The translations under genes were made by a program, and so were the position numbers. 64,000 nucleotides of DNA from Phycisphaerales bacterium (GTDB taxonomy: Bacteria; Planctomycetota; Phycisphaerae; Phycisphaerales; UBA5793). The stretch spans positions 558,001 through 622,000 of the forward strand of contig JADZAS010000013.1 of assembly GCA_020852515.1 (NCBI GenBank), in the 5' to 3' direction. The notes below the pieces were generated by a model. It was not told the origin of the DNA. It worked only from the letters and a program-made list of their open reading frames with translations, and made no database searches. Positions 10,235 to 19,327 of the stretch are shown here, one piece after another (within the stretch, counting starts at the first letter, position 1; each line of letters opens with the position of its first letter).

Positions 10235-10978
10235 CTAGTCGATGGCGTACTCCAGCGTGACCACGGCCTTGGTCACCTTGCGCAAACTCTCGGTGTCGTT
10301 CATTCCCGTCGAACTCACCTCGGTCGAGTAAGCGGGGGTAATCTGGAAGACGCCCTGGCTGGCGCCGCGCAGCGCGCCGACGTGATTGCCGCTGCCCGTG
10401 ACGAGGCGCGCCGCGCGCTCGCGGCCGTTGGCGGTGGCTTCGGCCAGCAGTTCGAGTTTGAGGTCGTCGAGTTTCGTGTAGAGGTACTGCGGGGCGTTGG
10501 CCTGCAGTTCCACGCCGCGCCCGATGAGGGCGCTGGCGTCGCGCGCAGCCTCGGCCACCGTCTCAACCTGGGGTGATTCGATCGACAGACGCTGGGTGAG
10601 GACGTACGACTCGATGGCGTTGGTGGCGTTGCCGCGCTCGTCATGCGCGTGCAGCGTGTCGATCTCCACGGGCGCCAGCGCCACGCCGGCGGCGCTGAAG
10701 CCCTTTGACTCAAGGTAGGCGAGCAGTTGTGACCGGTTCTCTTCAAGGCGCGCGTACGCCGCGACGAGTTCCGGCTCGCGACTGACCAGGCGGGCCGACC
10801 ACGTGGCGAGGTCGGAAGTGATGTCGCGCTCGGCATATCCCTTGACGGTGATCGTCTGGCCGCGGATGCGGACGCGCTCGAAGCTCCGCCTCGCCAGTTG
10901 CGTGGAGATGACGACGCTGAGGGGCAGCGTGAGGCCGAAGATGATGAGCCAGAAGAGATTGAGGCGCGACGATGACAT
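10235..10978 (-). CDS. SIMPL-domain (DUF541) membrane-anchored protein
   Basis: 247 aa. One N-terminal membrane helix (LNLFWLIIFGLTLPLSVVIS) is followed by a SIMPL domain: ITVKGYAERDITSDLATW, then a helical middle, then a second half with LKLELLAEATANGRERAARL and the end VTLEYAID. Bacterial SIMPL proteins (YggE type) are periplasmic, form large assemblies and have been tied to oxidative stress; the molecular role is uncertain. It precedes moxR in the same direction with a 67-base gap, so the two may share a transcript. Start ATG 10978. Confidence 0.8.
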   Translation of the reverse strand: MSSSRLNLFWLIIFGLTLPLSVVISTQLARRSFERVRIRGQTITVKGYAERDITSDLATWSARLVSREPELVAAYARLEENRSQLLAYLESKGFSAAGVALAPVEIDTLHAHDERGNATNAIESYVLTQRLSIESPQVETVAEAARDASALIGRGVELQANAPQYLYTKLDDLKLELLAEATANGRERAARLVTGSGNHVGALRGASQGVFQITPAYSTEVSSTGMNDTESLRKVTKAVVTLEYAID

Positions 10979-11121
10979 GACCGACTCCTGTGGGCGGCGC
11001 GAACGGCAGAATTGAAATGGAGAAGCAGCCGTCTATCGACGCAATGGGCGCGAGAGCCGCAATCGATAACTGCGGACGTGGAGATCGCCGGGGAGCAACG
11101 GTTGTCGTTGACCGGACGTTG

Positions 11122-11141
11122 ATACCCGCCTGCGCGGGTAT
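11122..11141. repeat. REP-like 20-base hairpin, second copy
   Basis: ATACCCGC-CTGC-GCGGGTAT. It is identical to the copy at 5180-5199 except at the third stem position, where G-C has become A-T on both sides, so pairing is kept. It lies in the 181-base gap between the ccsA stop and the SIMPL gene start. Confidence 0.65.
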
Positions 11142-11159
11142 GACGACGCCCTGTCTCGC

Positions 11160-13001
11160 TCACGCGTACGCGTGCAGCCCCGGCAGGAGGAGGTTCACGC
11201 CGAAGTAGGTCCAGAGCATGATGAAGAAGCCGACGATGCTCAGCCACGCGGTCGTCAGGCCGCGGTTGGGCGCGGCGAAGCGCACGTGGATCACGATGAG
11301 ATAGACGATCCAGGTGATCAGCGCCCAGGTCTCCTTGGGGTCAAAAGCCCACCATCGGCCCCAGCTGTGATCAGCCCACCATGCGCCCAGCAGGATGCCC
11401 ACGCCGAGGATCCAGAACGCGAGTTGGAGGATGACCATCTGCGCGTGGTCGAGGTCGCTGAGCAGGCGCTGGCGGCCGACGTTGACGGGCCCCCCGCCGT
11501 CGCCGGCGCTGACGGTCACGGTGCCGACCCCGGCCGCGGCAAGCTGGACCGTGGCGGCGCTGCGGCCGGCGAGGTAGTGCACGAGCAGGTACACGATACT
11601 GACGATGAACCCCAGCGCGATCATGCCATAGCTGAACAGCACGATGTTCACGTGGTAGAAGAGGATGTAACTCGTGTTGAGGATCGCCGCCTCGCGGCCG
11701 ATGTCGGCGCCCGGAATACCCTTGAGCGTCGCGGCCATGAGCGCCAGGAAGCCCACCCCCGCCGCGGCGACGCCGAAGATCGGCTGGCGGCGCACGAACA
11801 TGGTGATGGTCGCAAAAAGGCAGGCGCCCAGGCTCAGGCCCCACATGGACTCAAACTGATTCTGAATCGGAATGCGCTCAGCCAGCACCCAGCGGATGAC
11901 AAAGCCCGTGAGGTGGATGGCCAGGCCGGCCAGCAGCAGGCCCACGCCGAGGCGCTGGAGCGTGATGCGGCCGGTGCCGAAGGCGATGAGCAGCGCGACC
12001 AGCGCGAGGAAGTAGAACGTGTAGCCGAAGATGAAGTTGTTGCCGCCGTTGTAGAGGCGCTCGAGTTGCCCGCGCCAGGCGGGGGGATAGTGCTCGGCGT
12101 TGATGGCCGGCACGATCACGGCGATGTCGCGCACAAGCGTGTTGACCTTCTGCGCGTCGCGGGCCCGCCAGGCGTTGCCGAGCTGGACGAACTTCGAGTT
12201 GAGTTCGGCGTTGCGCGAGACGTGCATCCAGTCGCCGTCCTCGCTGGCCGGGGCGATGAGCAGCAGCGTGGCGTGCGGGTCGCTGAAGCGGTTGAAGGAG
12301 GTGAGCAGTTGCGACATGCCGCGCGCAAAGGTGAGATCAGCGCGGAACGGGCCGTTGATGAGTTCGGCCTGGCTGATGATGATGTTGGGGGAGAGGCGCG
12401 TGGCTTTCATCCACCGCTCCTGCGTGCCCGGGTCCTTGGGAAACGCGGTCTCGACGATGCCTCGTCGCATCGGCAGGTACTCGACGCTGATGATCGGCTT
12501 GTCGAGGTAATACGGCTGGTCGGCCATCAGATCGAGGTAGGTGAACAGCGCCGCATACTTGAGTTTGTGCGGCGAGGAATCGCCGCTGCTCTGCACGACG
12601 TCGTGGTAGTAGCTGTGGCCGGTGATCTCGCTGATCGTGTCGCGCGCGACGGTGTCAAGAATGGCCACGCGGCTGTTGTGCATCACCGCCAGTCCGGCCA
12701 GGGGCGAAAGGTCAACGCTACGGGCAAAATCGTACTTCTGAGCCGGGCTCGAGTCAGACTTGAACCGCTGCGGCGAGGCGGCCAGCGGGTTGCTCATCGC
12801 GGCGTTGAACATCTCGGTCGGATGCGCGTTGCCCGCCGGGCCGCGCTGCGGCGCTGCCGCGGCGCCTTCGCTCTGGCTGCCCAGACCGGCGTGCGGGTCG
12901 GGCGCCGCGTCGTCCTGCGCCAAAGCGCCCGCGGGCGCGAGCAGCGAGGCCGTGGCGGCTGCGAAGACGGCCATGATTCGGGCGGCGGCGGTGATACTCA
13001 T
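11160..13001 (-). CDS. ccsA: Cytochrome c biogenesis protein CcsA (System II) with large N-terminal extracytoplasmic domain
   Basis: 613 aa. It has a signal-like N-terminus (AAARIMAVFAAATASLLAPA), then about 290 periplasmic residues, then roughly eight membrane helices that form the CcsA/CcmC-like domain. The haem-handling tryptophan-rich motif is WGRWWAFDPKETW at about residues 540-552. CcsA and ResB together carry haem across the membrane and attach it to apocytochrome c. Usual CcsA proteins are ~320 aa, so the first half is an extension. Its start overlaps the ResB stop by four bases (12998-13001), which shows coupling. Product site: cytoplasmic membrane. Confidence 0.88.
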   Translation of the reverse strand: MSITAAARIMAVFAAATASLLAPAGALAQDDAAPDPHAGLGSQSEGAAAAPQRGPAGNAHPTEMFNAAMSNPLAASPQRFKSDSSPAQKYDFARSVDLSPLAGLAVMHNSRVAILDTVARDTISEITGHSYYHDVVQSSGDSSPHKLKYAALFTYLDLMADQPYYLDKPIISVEYLPMRRGIVETAFPKDPGTQERWMKATRLSPNIIISQAELINGPFRADLTFARGMSQLLTSFNRFSDPHATLLLIAPASEDGDWMHVSRNAELNSKFVQLGNAWRARDAQKVNTLVRDIAVIVPAINAEHYPPAWRGQLERLYNGGNNFIFGYTFYFLALVALLIAFGTGRITLQRLGVGLLLAGLAIHLTGFVIRWVLAERIPIQNQFESMWGLSLGACLFATITMFVRRQPIFGVAAAGVGFLALMAATLKGIPGADIGREAAILNTSYILFYHVNIVLFSYGMIALGFIVSIVYLLVHYLAGRSAATVQLAAAGVGTVTVSAGDGGGPVNVGRQRLLSDLDHAQMVILQLAFWILGVGILLGAWWADHSWGRWWAFDPKETWALITWIVYLIVIHVRFAAPNRGLTTAWLSIVGFFIMLWTYFGVNLLLPGLHAYA

Positions 13002-15436
13002 GCGTTGGCTCCCACCAGTTCTTCAGAAGGCGTTGCGGCGCTTTGGCGCGCGGGTCGGGGGTACTGGCCCTTTTCGAGCTGCTCCTGGATGACTCTCTTG
13101 CGCCGGCGATTGAGCGCGGGCTTGATGTAGAACGCCCACGGGATGCCCACGCCAATGAGAATCGCCCCCACTGCAATCACGTAGATGCCCGGGTTGTTGC
13201 CCACGCCCAGCACGGTGAATCGCTGATTCACCGGGTCCCATCCCGCCTGGCTGAACTTGTACTGCTCGGGCACCACGAAATTGCCCAGCCACGCGAGGCT
13301 GTTGGCGGCGAAGTTGCGCTCGTCATTCCACTCGAACGGCCGGCGGTAGATGTAGGGGCGATTCAGTTTGGTGATGTGCTCAGAGCCCTCGCGGTCGTCG
13401 GGTCCGCTGTAGACCTGCACGGTCGAGATGTAGTCGCGCGGCGTCTCGGTGCCGGGATAGGGCACCATCTCGAAATCCTTGAGCGCCAGGGCGAAGCTCG
13501 GCAGGGCGCGGCGAAGCCGGCCGAACGCGAGGTTCACCAGCCCCACCTCCGGCACATCCACGCGCTCGATGCGCAGAAACTCGTAGTCGGAATCGAGATA
13601 CTGGTTGAACGGCAGCCAGCGCTGCATCGTCGTCTTGGTGCCGTCGGCGCGGCGGACGGAAATCTCGACGTCGAGAAAGGCGTGGAAGTACGTGCCGCGC
13701 GCGCTGCGGTCCTGCTCCTCGGCGGGCACGGAGATGACGTCGAGGCGCTGCGTGGTGCGGGCCCAGAAGTCGTCGAATCGGAAGCGCATTTTCGTGCCTT
13801 CGAGTTCGCCGACGATCGAGTCGCCGTCGGACACCGCAAACTCCTGCACCTGCCCGCCGGGCACGCGCTCGATGACGCGGTACTCGGGCTTCTGTGCGTC
13901 CTCCTGCACGACCCAGAGATACGTCTGGCTCGCGTCGAGATAGACCACTTCGATGGCAGGATCCGGCGGCACGCGCCGGGGCTGCTGGCCCGCAGCGCCG
14001 GGCAGGAAGTCCTGCGAGAGTTCGGGGTACTGGTGCAGCACGCTGCGGGTGAACGTGCGGCCGTCGGGGGCGGTGAGTTGAAAATTGAGCCTCGCCGATG
14101 AAGCGCCGCGGTACCCGGCCGACACCAGGGCGAGACCTTCGCTGGGCGCCTGCATCTGCTGCATGTCAATCTTCCAGCCCGTGTCGCCGACGTCGATGTG
14201 CTGGCCTGGGCGGATGGTGTAGGTCTGCTCGAATTCGGGACCCGGCAGCCGCACGATGATGGCGTGATCGCCCTCGCCGGGGAAAGGCGTGGTGAGGTCG
14301 GCCAGTCGCTTTGCGGTTGGCTCGACGAGATGCTCGACGGTGAGGCCGGGCAGATGGGCCGCGCCGGAGGCGCGGCTCTGGGGCATGCCGCCGATGAGGC
14401 GCTGGTTCCAGTTGAAGTTTCGGCCGTCGCTGCCTTCGAGTTCGAGGTGCACATCCAGAGACGGGTTGATGGCGCCGTCGCCGTTCACCCAGGTTGGATG
14501 CTGCACGCCGTAAGGGATCACGCCGACCACGTCGATCTCCAGCGAAGGCGGGAAGAGCTCGGCGAAGTGTTCCTGCGCGTGCATGGCGATGTCCGGCGCG
14601 TACTCCGAGCCCGCGGGGGCGTCGTTGTAGCGGGCCAGGCCCTTGAGCGGGTGCACGAAGAGGCGCGCATCGCCCTGCCGCCACGCGTACACGGCCGGGA
14701 CAATGGCGTCGTAGAAGACACTCTTGGGCGGGCTGTTGCGCACGAGCCGGATGTCACCCTCGACCTTGCCACGCTCGTAGAAGATGCTGCCCAGCGCGAT
14801 GAGCACGATGCCGGTGTGCACGGTGAGAACGCCGATGTTGAGGAAGGTGAACTCAATGCGGCGGATGGTCGCGGTGACCATGTTGAGAACAAAGGTGACG
14901 AGCACGAGTTTGAAGGGCCACCAGGCGTAGAACTCGATCTCGCTCATTTCCCACGAGGGCAACTGGCGGAGCACCGTGCCTCGGTACTGCTCGACGAAGT
15001 CGGCAAAGAAGCGCACGCCGCGCGCCGGATGGCCGGTGGCTGCGACGGCCGGCTCGTAGCGGATCAGCGGCCAGAGGGTGACGTACCACAGTTCAAAGGC
15101 CGCCAGCGCCACGCCCAGGCCGAGGACGAAACGGAGCGCAAACCTCCACTCGCGGCTCAGTCCCTGGCCGATGACCACACCCAGGCACCACTGCGTGCCG
15201 CCGACGGCGACGACGACGAACAGCAGCAGGGTGAAAAGTTCGAAGAGTTTGGTGGGGATCATCGCCCACAGCCCGATCGGGACGCTGGCCAGTGAGCCGT
15301 AGAGGGCGATGAGCACGAGCAGGATCACCGCAAGGGTGATCGAGCTGAAGGCGGTGAGGATCCACCGCACCGGGGTCAGCGCGCCGGTCAGGTGCTGCTG
15401 GTCCCACGATTTGACTCGCCGCCACTTTGCGCTCAT
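12998..15436 (-). CDS. resB: ResB/Ccs1-like cytochrome c maturation protein
   Basis: 812 aa. N-terminal helices include VRWILTAFSSITLAVILLVLIA and LFELFTLLLFVVVAVGG, with further helices near residues 95-115 and 180-215. About 500 extracytoplasmic residues rich in beta structure follow, then a last membrane helix close to the C-terminus (GIYVIAVGAILIGVGIPWAF). This is the ResB topology, enlarged in the periplasmic part. It directly precedes ccsA with a 4-base overlap, the standard System II gene pair. It probably holds apocytochrome and haem during ligation. The amidohydrolase gene upstream runs in the same direction with a 116-base gap. Confidence 0.85.
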   Translation of the reverse strand: MSAKWRRVKSWDQQHLTGALTPVRWILTAFSSITLAVILLVLIALYGSLASVPIGLWAMIPTKLFELFTLLLFVVVAVGGTQWCLGVVIGQGLSREWRFALRFVLGLGVALAAFELWYVTLWPLIRYEPAVAATGHPARGVRFFADFVEQYRGTVLRQLPSWEMSEIEFYAWWPFKLVLVTFVLNMVTATIRRIEFTFLNIGVLTVHTGIVLIALGSIFYERGKVEGDIRLVRNSPPKSVFYDAIVPAVYAWRQGDARLFVHPLKGLARYNDAPAGSEYAPDIAMHAQEHFAELFPPSLEIDVVGVIPYGVQHPTWVNGDGAINPSLDVHLELEGSDGRNFNWNQRLIGGMPQSRASGAAHLPGLTVEHLVEPTAKRLADLTTPFPGEGDHAIIVRLPGPEFEQTYTIRPGQHIDVGDTGWKIDMQQMQAPSEGLALVSAGYRGASSARLNFQLTAPDGRTFTRSVLHQYPELSQDFLPGAAGQQPRRVPPDPAIEVVYLDASQTYLWVVQEDAQKPEYRVIERVPGGQVQEFAVSDGDSIVGELEGTKMRFRFDDFWARTTQRLDVISVPAEEQDRSARGTYFHAFLDVEISVRRADGTKTTMQRWLPFNQYLDSDYEFLRIERVDVPEVGLVNLAFGRLRRALPSFALALKDFEMVPYPGTETPRDYISTVQVYSGPDDREGSEHITKLNRPYIYRRPFEWNDERNFAANSLAWLGNFVVPEQYKFSQAGWDPVNQRFTVLGVGNNPGIYVIAVGAILIGVGIPWAFYIKPALNRRRKRVIQEQLEKGQYPRPARQSAATPSEELVGANA

Positions 15437-15552
15437 TGAACTCGATCCACCGGGAGGTTTCGCCGCGCCTGGGCGACGGGCCCAGAACTATAGTGCGCGC
15501 CGGGGGCGATCAGGGCGCAAAAAGGCCGTGATCGGGGCTCGACCCCAGCCAA

Positions 15553-16797
15553 TCACCACGCTTGCACCACCCACTCGATCGGCCCGGGCTCATGGAGCAC
15601 CTGTACGAGCGCATCAGCCGGGTCGTTCGGATCGAACTCGACGGCGATGAGCCCCGCGCAGGGGCCGGGCTGGAGGGTGACCAAATCCCAGTCGAATCCA
15701 AGCGACGCCGCGCCGCCAATCGTCGCACACGCAAGCAGAGCCACTGCGCCTATCCGATCGCGGCGGTGCAGCAGTGACACTTCATCAAGAATCGAGATGC
15801 GGTCGGTGCGGTCGAGATTGATCGCCGAGTCCGTACCCAGCGCGAAGCGACGCCACACTGGTTCGGGCGGGAAGCGGTAGGGAGCACGTCCAAAATAGGC
15901 GGTGGCGCGAGGACAATGCACGATCGACATTCCCCGCAGTTCAGGAAGAAACTGCAGGCGCTGGTCAACGTCTACGTGGTTCATGTGAACGGCCAGCCAT
16001 CGCACCGGCCTGATGAATAGGCCGGCGATCGCTTCGAGGGGATGTTTGCCCAGCGGCTCAATGGACTCATCCCATCGGTCGATGCGCCGCAGGAAATCGG
16101 CGAAGGGCCCGGTCGCAGTGCGCGCGAACTCGATTTCGGCTTCCGTCTCGGCGAGGTGGGTCGAGAACGGCACGCCTCGTGACTCCGTCAGGCGAATCGC
16201 GGCCTTGTACACGTTCAGTCCCGCGCTGTACGGTGCGTGAGGCTGAAGACCGAGTTGGACGCGGTGATTCCGGTCCACTGGAAACTCGGTGCACGTGCGC
16301 TCCATCGCCTCAATCGCCTGCTGCTGGCGGCTGCCGAGGCCGAAGAACTCGACGAAACTCACGCCGTGGAGCCGGCCGTCGGCGCGGAGCGTCTCAAGAG
16401 GCACGGTCGAACCGACGCCGGCAATGTCGCCGATGATCGCCGTGCCCCCGGCGATGCTCTTTTCGATTCCCAGCCGCACCGCCGCCTTGATCGCCTCGCG
16501 TCCGATCGGCCGGCTGGCCATGACCATTTGGATCCACTCGATGAAGTCGCCGCAGTACGGCATCGGGCCGATGCCGGTCAGATCGAGATGGGCGTGGGCG
16601 TTGACGAGGCCGGGCAGGATGAGATGGCCCGGCCGCTCGATCACGGTCGCGCCGCCCGGGCACGGGACGGCCTCGGGCGGGCCGAAGGCGATGATCCGCC
16701 CGTCACGCCAGTGGATGGCGCCGGGGCGGGCTGGCGGGCCGATGGCGTCCTGAATGGCTCCGGCGAGGATGTAGAGGTCGTTTTTGACGCTGGACAT
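15553..16797 (-). CDS. Amidohydrolase of the TRZ/ATZ type, possibly aminodeoxyfutalosine deaminase
   Basis: 414 aa, cytoplasmic. The metal-binding HxH is in LPGLVNAHAHLDL (H68, H70). Further ligand motifs are LQPHAPYSAG, STHLAETEAE and the Asp in ALGTDSAINLD. I chose ATG 16797; the frame stays open far upstream, but that part overlaps the divergent lipoprotein gene. Family members deaminate nucleoside-like or triazine substrates. The GDFIEWIQ segment after the HxH resembles aminofutalosine deaminases (MqnF/MqnX) of the futalosine menaquinone route. A mqnP-like gene lies at 31449 and cytochrome c maturation genes lie directly downstream. The exact substrate is not proven by sequence. Confidence 0.7.
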   Translation of the reverse strand: MSSVKNDLYILAGAIQDAIGPPARPGAIHWRDGRIIAFGPPEAVPCPGGATVIERPGHLILPGLVNAHAHLDLTGIGPMPYCGDFIEWIQMVMASRPIGREAIKAAVRLGIEKSIAGGTAIIGDIAGVGSTVPLETLRADGRLHGVSFVEFFGLGSRQQQAIEAMERTCTEFPVDRNHRVQLGLQPHAPYSAGLNVYKAAIRLTESRGVPFSTHLAETEAEIEFARTATGPFADFLRRIDRWDESIEPLGKHPLEAIAGLFIRPVRWLAVHMNHVDVDQRLQFLPELRGMSIVHCPRATAYFGRAPYRFPPEPVWRRFALGTDSAINLDRTDRISILDEVSLLHRRDRIGAVALLACATIGGAASLGFDWDLVTLQPGPCAGLIAVEFDPNDPADALVQVLHEPGPIEWVVQAW

Positions 16798-16923
16798 GCG
16801 ACTTGGCCGATGCAGAGCGGCGCGGGAGAGTTTCTCGCCAGACCCCCGTACGATACACTCCATCGCGGTCGCGGCGACGCTTTCGCTGCCGCTGATGCCC
16901 CCCACGAGGAAGGATGGACCACC

Positions 16924-17772
16924 ATGAGGTTTCTCACCGCGACGCTGAGCCTGGCCGCATTGATCGGCGCTTCGAGCCTGACCGGCTGCACCCAGGGCAC
17001 CGTGGATGATCTGCGCAACGCTAACCGCGTGCAGGCGGCGCGGATCGCCGAACTTGAGCAGAATGTCGAGTCGCTCAACTCGACGACGCAGGCGCTTCGG
17101 CAGCAGGTCAAGCAGGCCGACTCCAGCGCCCTCGAGGCGGAACGCCGCCGCGCCGAGGCGGCGTCGCAACTGCAGTCTGCCATGGCGATGTACGCCGATC
17201 TCGAAGAGCGCCTCAACAGCATCGACCCGGTTATGCTGCCGCCCGAACTCGACGAGGCCCTGCGCCAGCTCGCCGCGGCCCATCCCGAGCTCATGGTGTA
17301 TGACCCGAAGCGCGGCATGGTGCAACTGACCAGCGATCTCACCTTTGACCTTGGCAGCGCCGATCTCAAGGGTGAAGCGCAGAGTTCGCTGCAGCAACTG
17401 GCTGACGTGCTCAAGGGCGCTTCGGCCTCGACCTATGAAGTGCGCATCGTTGGCCACACCGACAACGTGCCCATTCGCAACGTCGGCACGCGCGCCAAGC
17501 ATCCCACCAACGTGCACCTTTCCGTCCACCGCGCCATCAGCGTGCGCGATGCGATCGTCGGCGCCGGCGTCGCGCCGGGACGATGCAGCGTCGCGGGCTG
17601 GGGCGAGTTCCGCCCGGTGGTGGCCAATCCGGCGGCCGGCGGCGCGCGGGCCAACCGGCGCGTCGAGATCTTCCTCGTACCCTCCACATACACGGGCGGG
17701 GGAAGCGAAGGCACGCCTGAAGCCGCGCCCAGCGCCGAGCCGGTTTCCGCCGAACCCGAGCCGCTGAAGTAA
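16924..17772 (+). CDS. OmpA-family peptidoglycan-binding lipoprotein with coiled coil
   Basis: 282 aa. It has a lipoprotein signal with lipobox LTGC (Cys22). A coiled-coil stretch at about residues 28-100 (RIAELEQNVESLNSTTQALR and following) resembles the trimerising helix of Lpp/Pal-like anchors. An OmpA C-terminal domain follows (DLTFDLGSADLK, VRIVGHTDNVPI, AGWGEFRPVVANPAAGGARA, NRRVEIFLVP), which binds meso-diaminopimelate in the wall. A Pro/Ala/Glu-rich tail ends it. ATG 16924 follows an AGGAAGGATGG-like ribosome site. It is divergent from the amidohydrolase; the ~126-base gap should hold both promoters. Confidence 0.9.
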   Translation: MRFLTATLSLAALIGASSLTGCTQGTVDDLRNANRVQAARIAELEQNVESLNSTTQALRQQVKQADSSALEAERRRAEAASQLQSAMAMYADLEERLNSIDPVMLPPELDEALRQLAAAHPELMVYDPKRGMVQLTSDLTFDLGSADLKGEAQSSLQQLADVLKGASASTYEVRIVGHTDNVPIRNVGTRAKHPTNVHLSVHRAISVRDAIVGAGVAPGRCSVAGWGEFRPVVANPAAGGARANRRVEIFLVPSTYTGGGSEGTPEAAPSAEPVSAEPEPLK

Positions 17773-17829
17773 CCCATCCCATCCAGTAGTCCGATCTCTT
17801 ACGGCTCATCCCTGCGGAGCGGTCTAGAG

Positions 17830-17848
17830 TTGCCATTCAAAGTGGCAA
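17830..17848. promoter_or_regulatory. Inverted repeat upstream of sodC, candidate operator
   Basis: TTGCCA-TTCAAAG-TGGCAA is a 6-bp perfect inverted repeat with a 7-base spacer, centred about 37 bases before the sodC ATG. It could be a repressor or activator site, or the leader fold of the mRNA. No regulator is known. Confidence 0.3.
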
Positions 17849-17875
17849 GTTTGACCAAACCGACAGGGGAAAGCA

Positions 17876-18454
17876 ATGTACAGGCAGCAACTCTTCGCGC
17901 TGACGACGGCGATCGCGCTGAGCGCTTCATCGGGGCTGATCGGATGCTCGTACAACGATCATGATGCAGAGCCGAGCCAGGCGTGGATGGGCATCCACCG
18001 CGCCACCGCCGCCGTCCAGCCGACGGAGGGCAGCACGGTCTCGGGCGTCGTCACGTTCGAAGACGTCAGCGGCGGCGTGCGCGTGCACGCGGAGATCACG
18101 GGCCTGACGCCCAATTCCAAGCACGGCTTCCACATCCACCAGTACGGCTACTGCGGCTCGACCGATGCGCTGTGCACCGGCGGGCACTTCGACCCCGCGA
18201 ACACGAATCACCACGCCATGCCCGGCGCCGGCGAACGTCATCACGCCGGCGACATGGGTAACCTCGAGGCCGACGCCAACGGCAAGGCCGTATATGACGC
18301 GGTGATCAAGGGCTTGTCCGTGGCGGGCAGGCACGGCGTGCTCGGCCGGGCCGTGATCATCCACGCCAACCCGGATGACGGCGGACAACCGACGGGCAAC
18401 GCCGGCGGCCGAATCGGCGTGGCCACCATCGGCATCGCCCAGCCGGGCCAGTGA
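17876..18454 (+). CDS. sodC: Cu/Zn superoxide dismutase lipoprotein
   Basis: 192 aa. Lipobox GLIGC places the lipid on Cys24, so the enzyme is outside the cytoplasm and converts superoxide to peroxide and oxygen. Copper ligands are H86 and H88 (GFHIHQYG), with bridging His104 (GGHFDP) and His163 (IIHANPDD). Zinc ligands are in NHHA, RHHAGDMGN (His plus D126). The active-site Arg is R179 in GNAGGRIG. The canonical disulfide partner late in the chain (Cys in the usual R-L-A-C-G) is Val182 here. Instead two cysteines lie close together, C93 and C100. AGGGGAAAG precedes the ATG as the ribosome site. Confidence 0.93.
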   Translation: MYRQQLFALTTAIALSASSGLIGCSYNDHDAEPSQAWMGIHRATAAVQPTEGSTVSGVVTFEDVSGGVRVHAEITGLTPNSKHGFHIHQYGYCGSTDALCTGGHFDPANTNHHAMPGAGERHHAGDMGNLEADANGKAVYDAVIKGLSVAGRHGVLGRAVIIHANPDDGGQPTGNAGGRIGVATIGIAQPGQ

Positions 18455-18466
18455 GTTGCTGTCTGT

Positions 18467-18491
18467 CCCGGCCCGGAGTGCCGGGGCTTTT
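18467..18491 (+). terminator. Intrinsic terminator after sodC
   Basis: CCCGGC (18467-18472) pairs with GCCGGG (18480-18485) across a 7-base loop and is followed by GCTTTT. It lies 12 bases after the sodC stop. Confidence 0.6.
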
Positions 18492-18514
18492 CGCCCCGAC
18501 TATGCCCAGGACAC

Positions 18515-19282
18515 TCATTCCGCCGGCTGCACTTCGAACTTCGACACCTTCTGCTGGCGGGCGAACTCGCCGGTGATCTTCATTTCGCCCGATTCGGGCT
18601 CGCGGCCGTGGGCGCTGAGCCAGCGCTGGCCCTCGGCGAACATGACGCCGAAGTCGTCGCCGGACATCTCCGCGGCCGAGTACTCCGCCCGCGCGATGGG
18701 GATCAGGCGAAACAGGGGCTCGCCCTCCTTGATCACGACGCGGTCGATCGGCGAATCTTCGATGCGCGGCAGTTCGATCACGCCGTGCCACGGATGGGCC
18801 GGGTAGTACCAGTCGCACTCGATGATCGCCTCGATGACCGACCACCGCCGGGGCGGCGAGATCGCGTGCGTCGCGGGCACGGCCTTGATGAGCAGCATCT
18901 CGTCGGGCTCCGTGCGCAGGTACAGAAACGTGCTGACCTTCACCTGGTGGCGAATCTGCGCGTACACCTCATCGGTGATCACGTGCGGCCGCTGCTGGGA
19001 GCGCTCCCAGAACCACGCGTTGAGTTGAGGATGCGGCGTGACGCCGTCATCGAACTCGACGTCGGATTCGACTTCGACCGCTTCTTCAATGTCCCAGTTG
19101 CCTTTCTTGTCGCGCAGAAACGTCATGGTGAACGGGTTGATGACGTCCCAGCCAAAGGCGTTGGCGGCGCGGATGGGCGGGCAGTGCTCCGGCCAGCCGC
19201 TGCCCTTGCCGCGCTTGATGTACGCGGGCTTGGCGGGACGCGGGTGGGGCAGATCGGCGTGGAAGCGGAAGTATTCGAGCAT
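18515..19282 (-). CDS. Conserved hypothetical protein (DUF6065-like)
   Basis: 255 aa, soluble, no signal peptide. Features include a Pro-rich start (MLEYFRFHADLPHPRPAKPA), then WPEHCPPIRAANAFGWDVIN, a central VEVESDVEFDDGVTPHPQL and many Trp/Pro/His residues. The pattern (ANAFGWDV near the N-terminus, then a beta-rich body) recalls the DUF6065 family, which has no known activity. I make that link from memory only. It sits downstream of the S1 gene but is separated from it by a strong hairpin, so it is likely transcribed alone. Start ATG 19282. Confidence 0.65.
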   Translation of the reverse strand: MLEYFRFHADLPHPRPAKPAYIKRGKGSGWPEHCPPIRAANAFGWDVINPFTMTFLRDKKGNWDIEEAVEVESDVEFDDGVTPHPQLNAWFWERSQQRPHVITDEVYAQIRHQVKVSTFLYLRTEPDEMLLIKAVPATHAISPPRRWSVIEAIIECDWYYPAHPWHGVIELPRIEDSPIDRVVIKEGEPLFRLIPIARAEYSAAEMSGDDFGVMFAEGQRWLSAHGREPESGEMKITGEFARQQKVSKFEVQPAE

Positions 19283-19327
19283 GCGGCGATTGTAGTGTGG
19301 CGGCGGCTCACGTTGCGCGCATGAAGA

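Noticed and set aside
11172-13130. 652-codon plus-strand frame opposite ccsA
   Set aside because: Arg/Glu/His-rich mirror of the ccsA gene with no recognisable motif.
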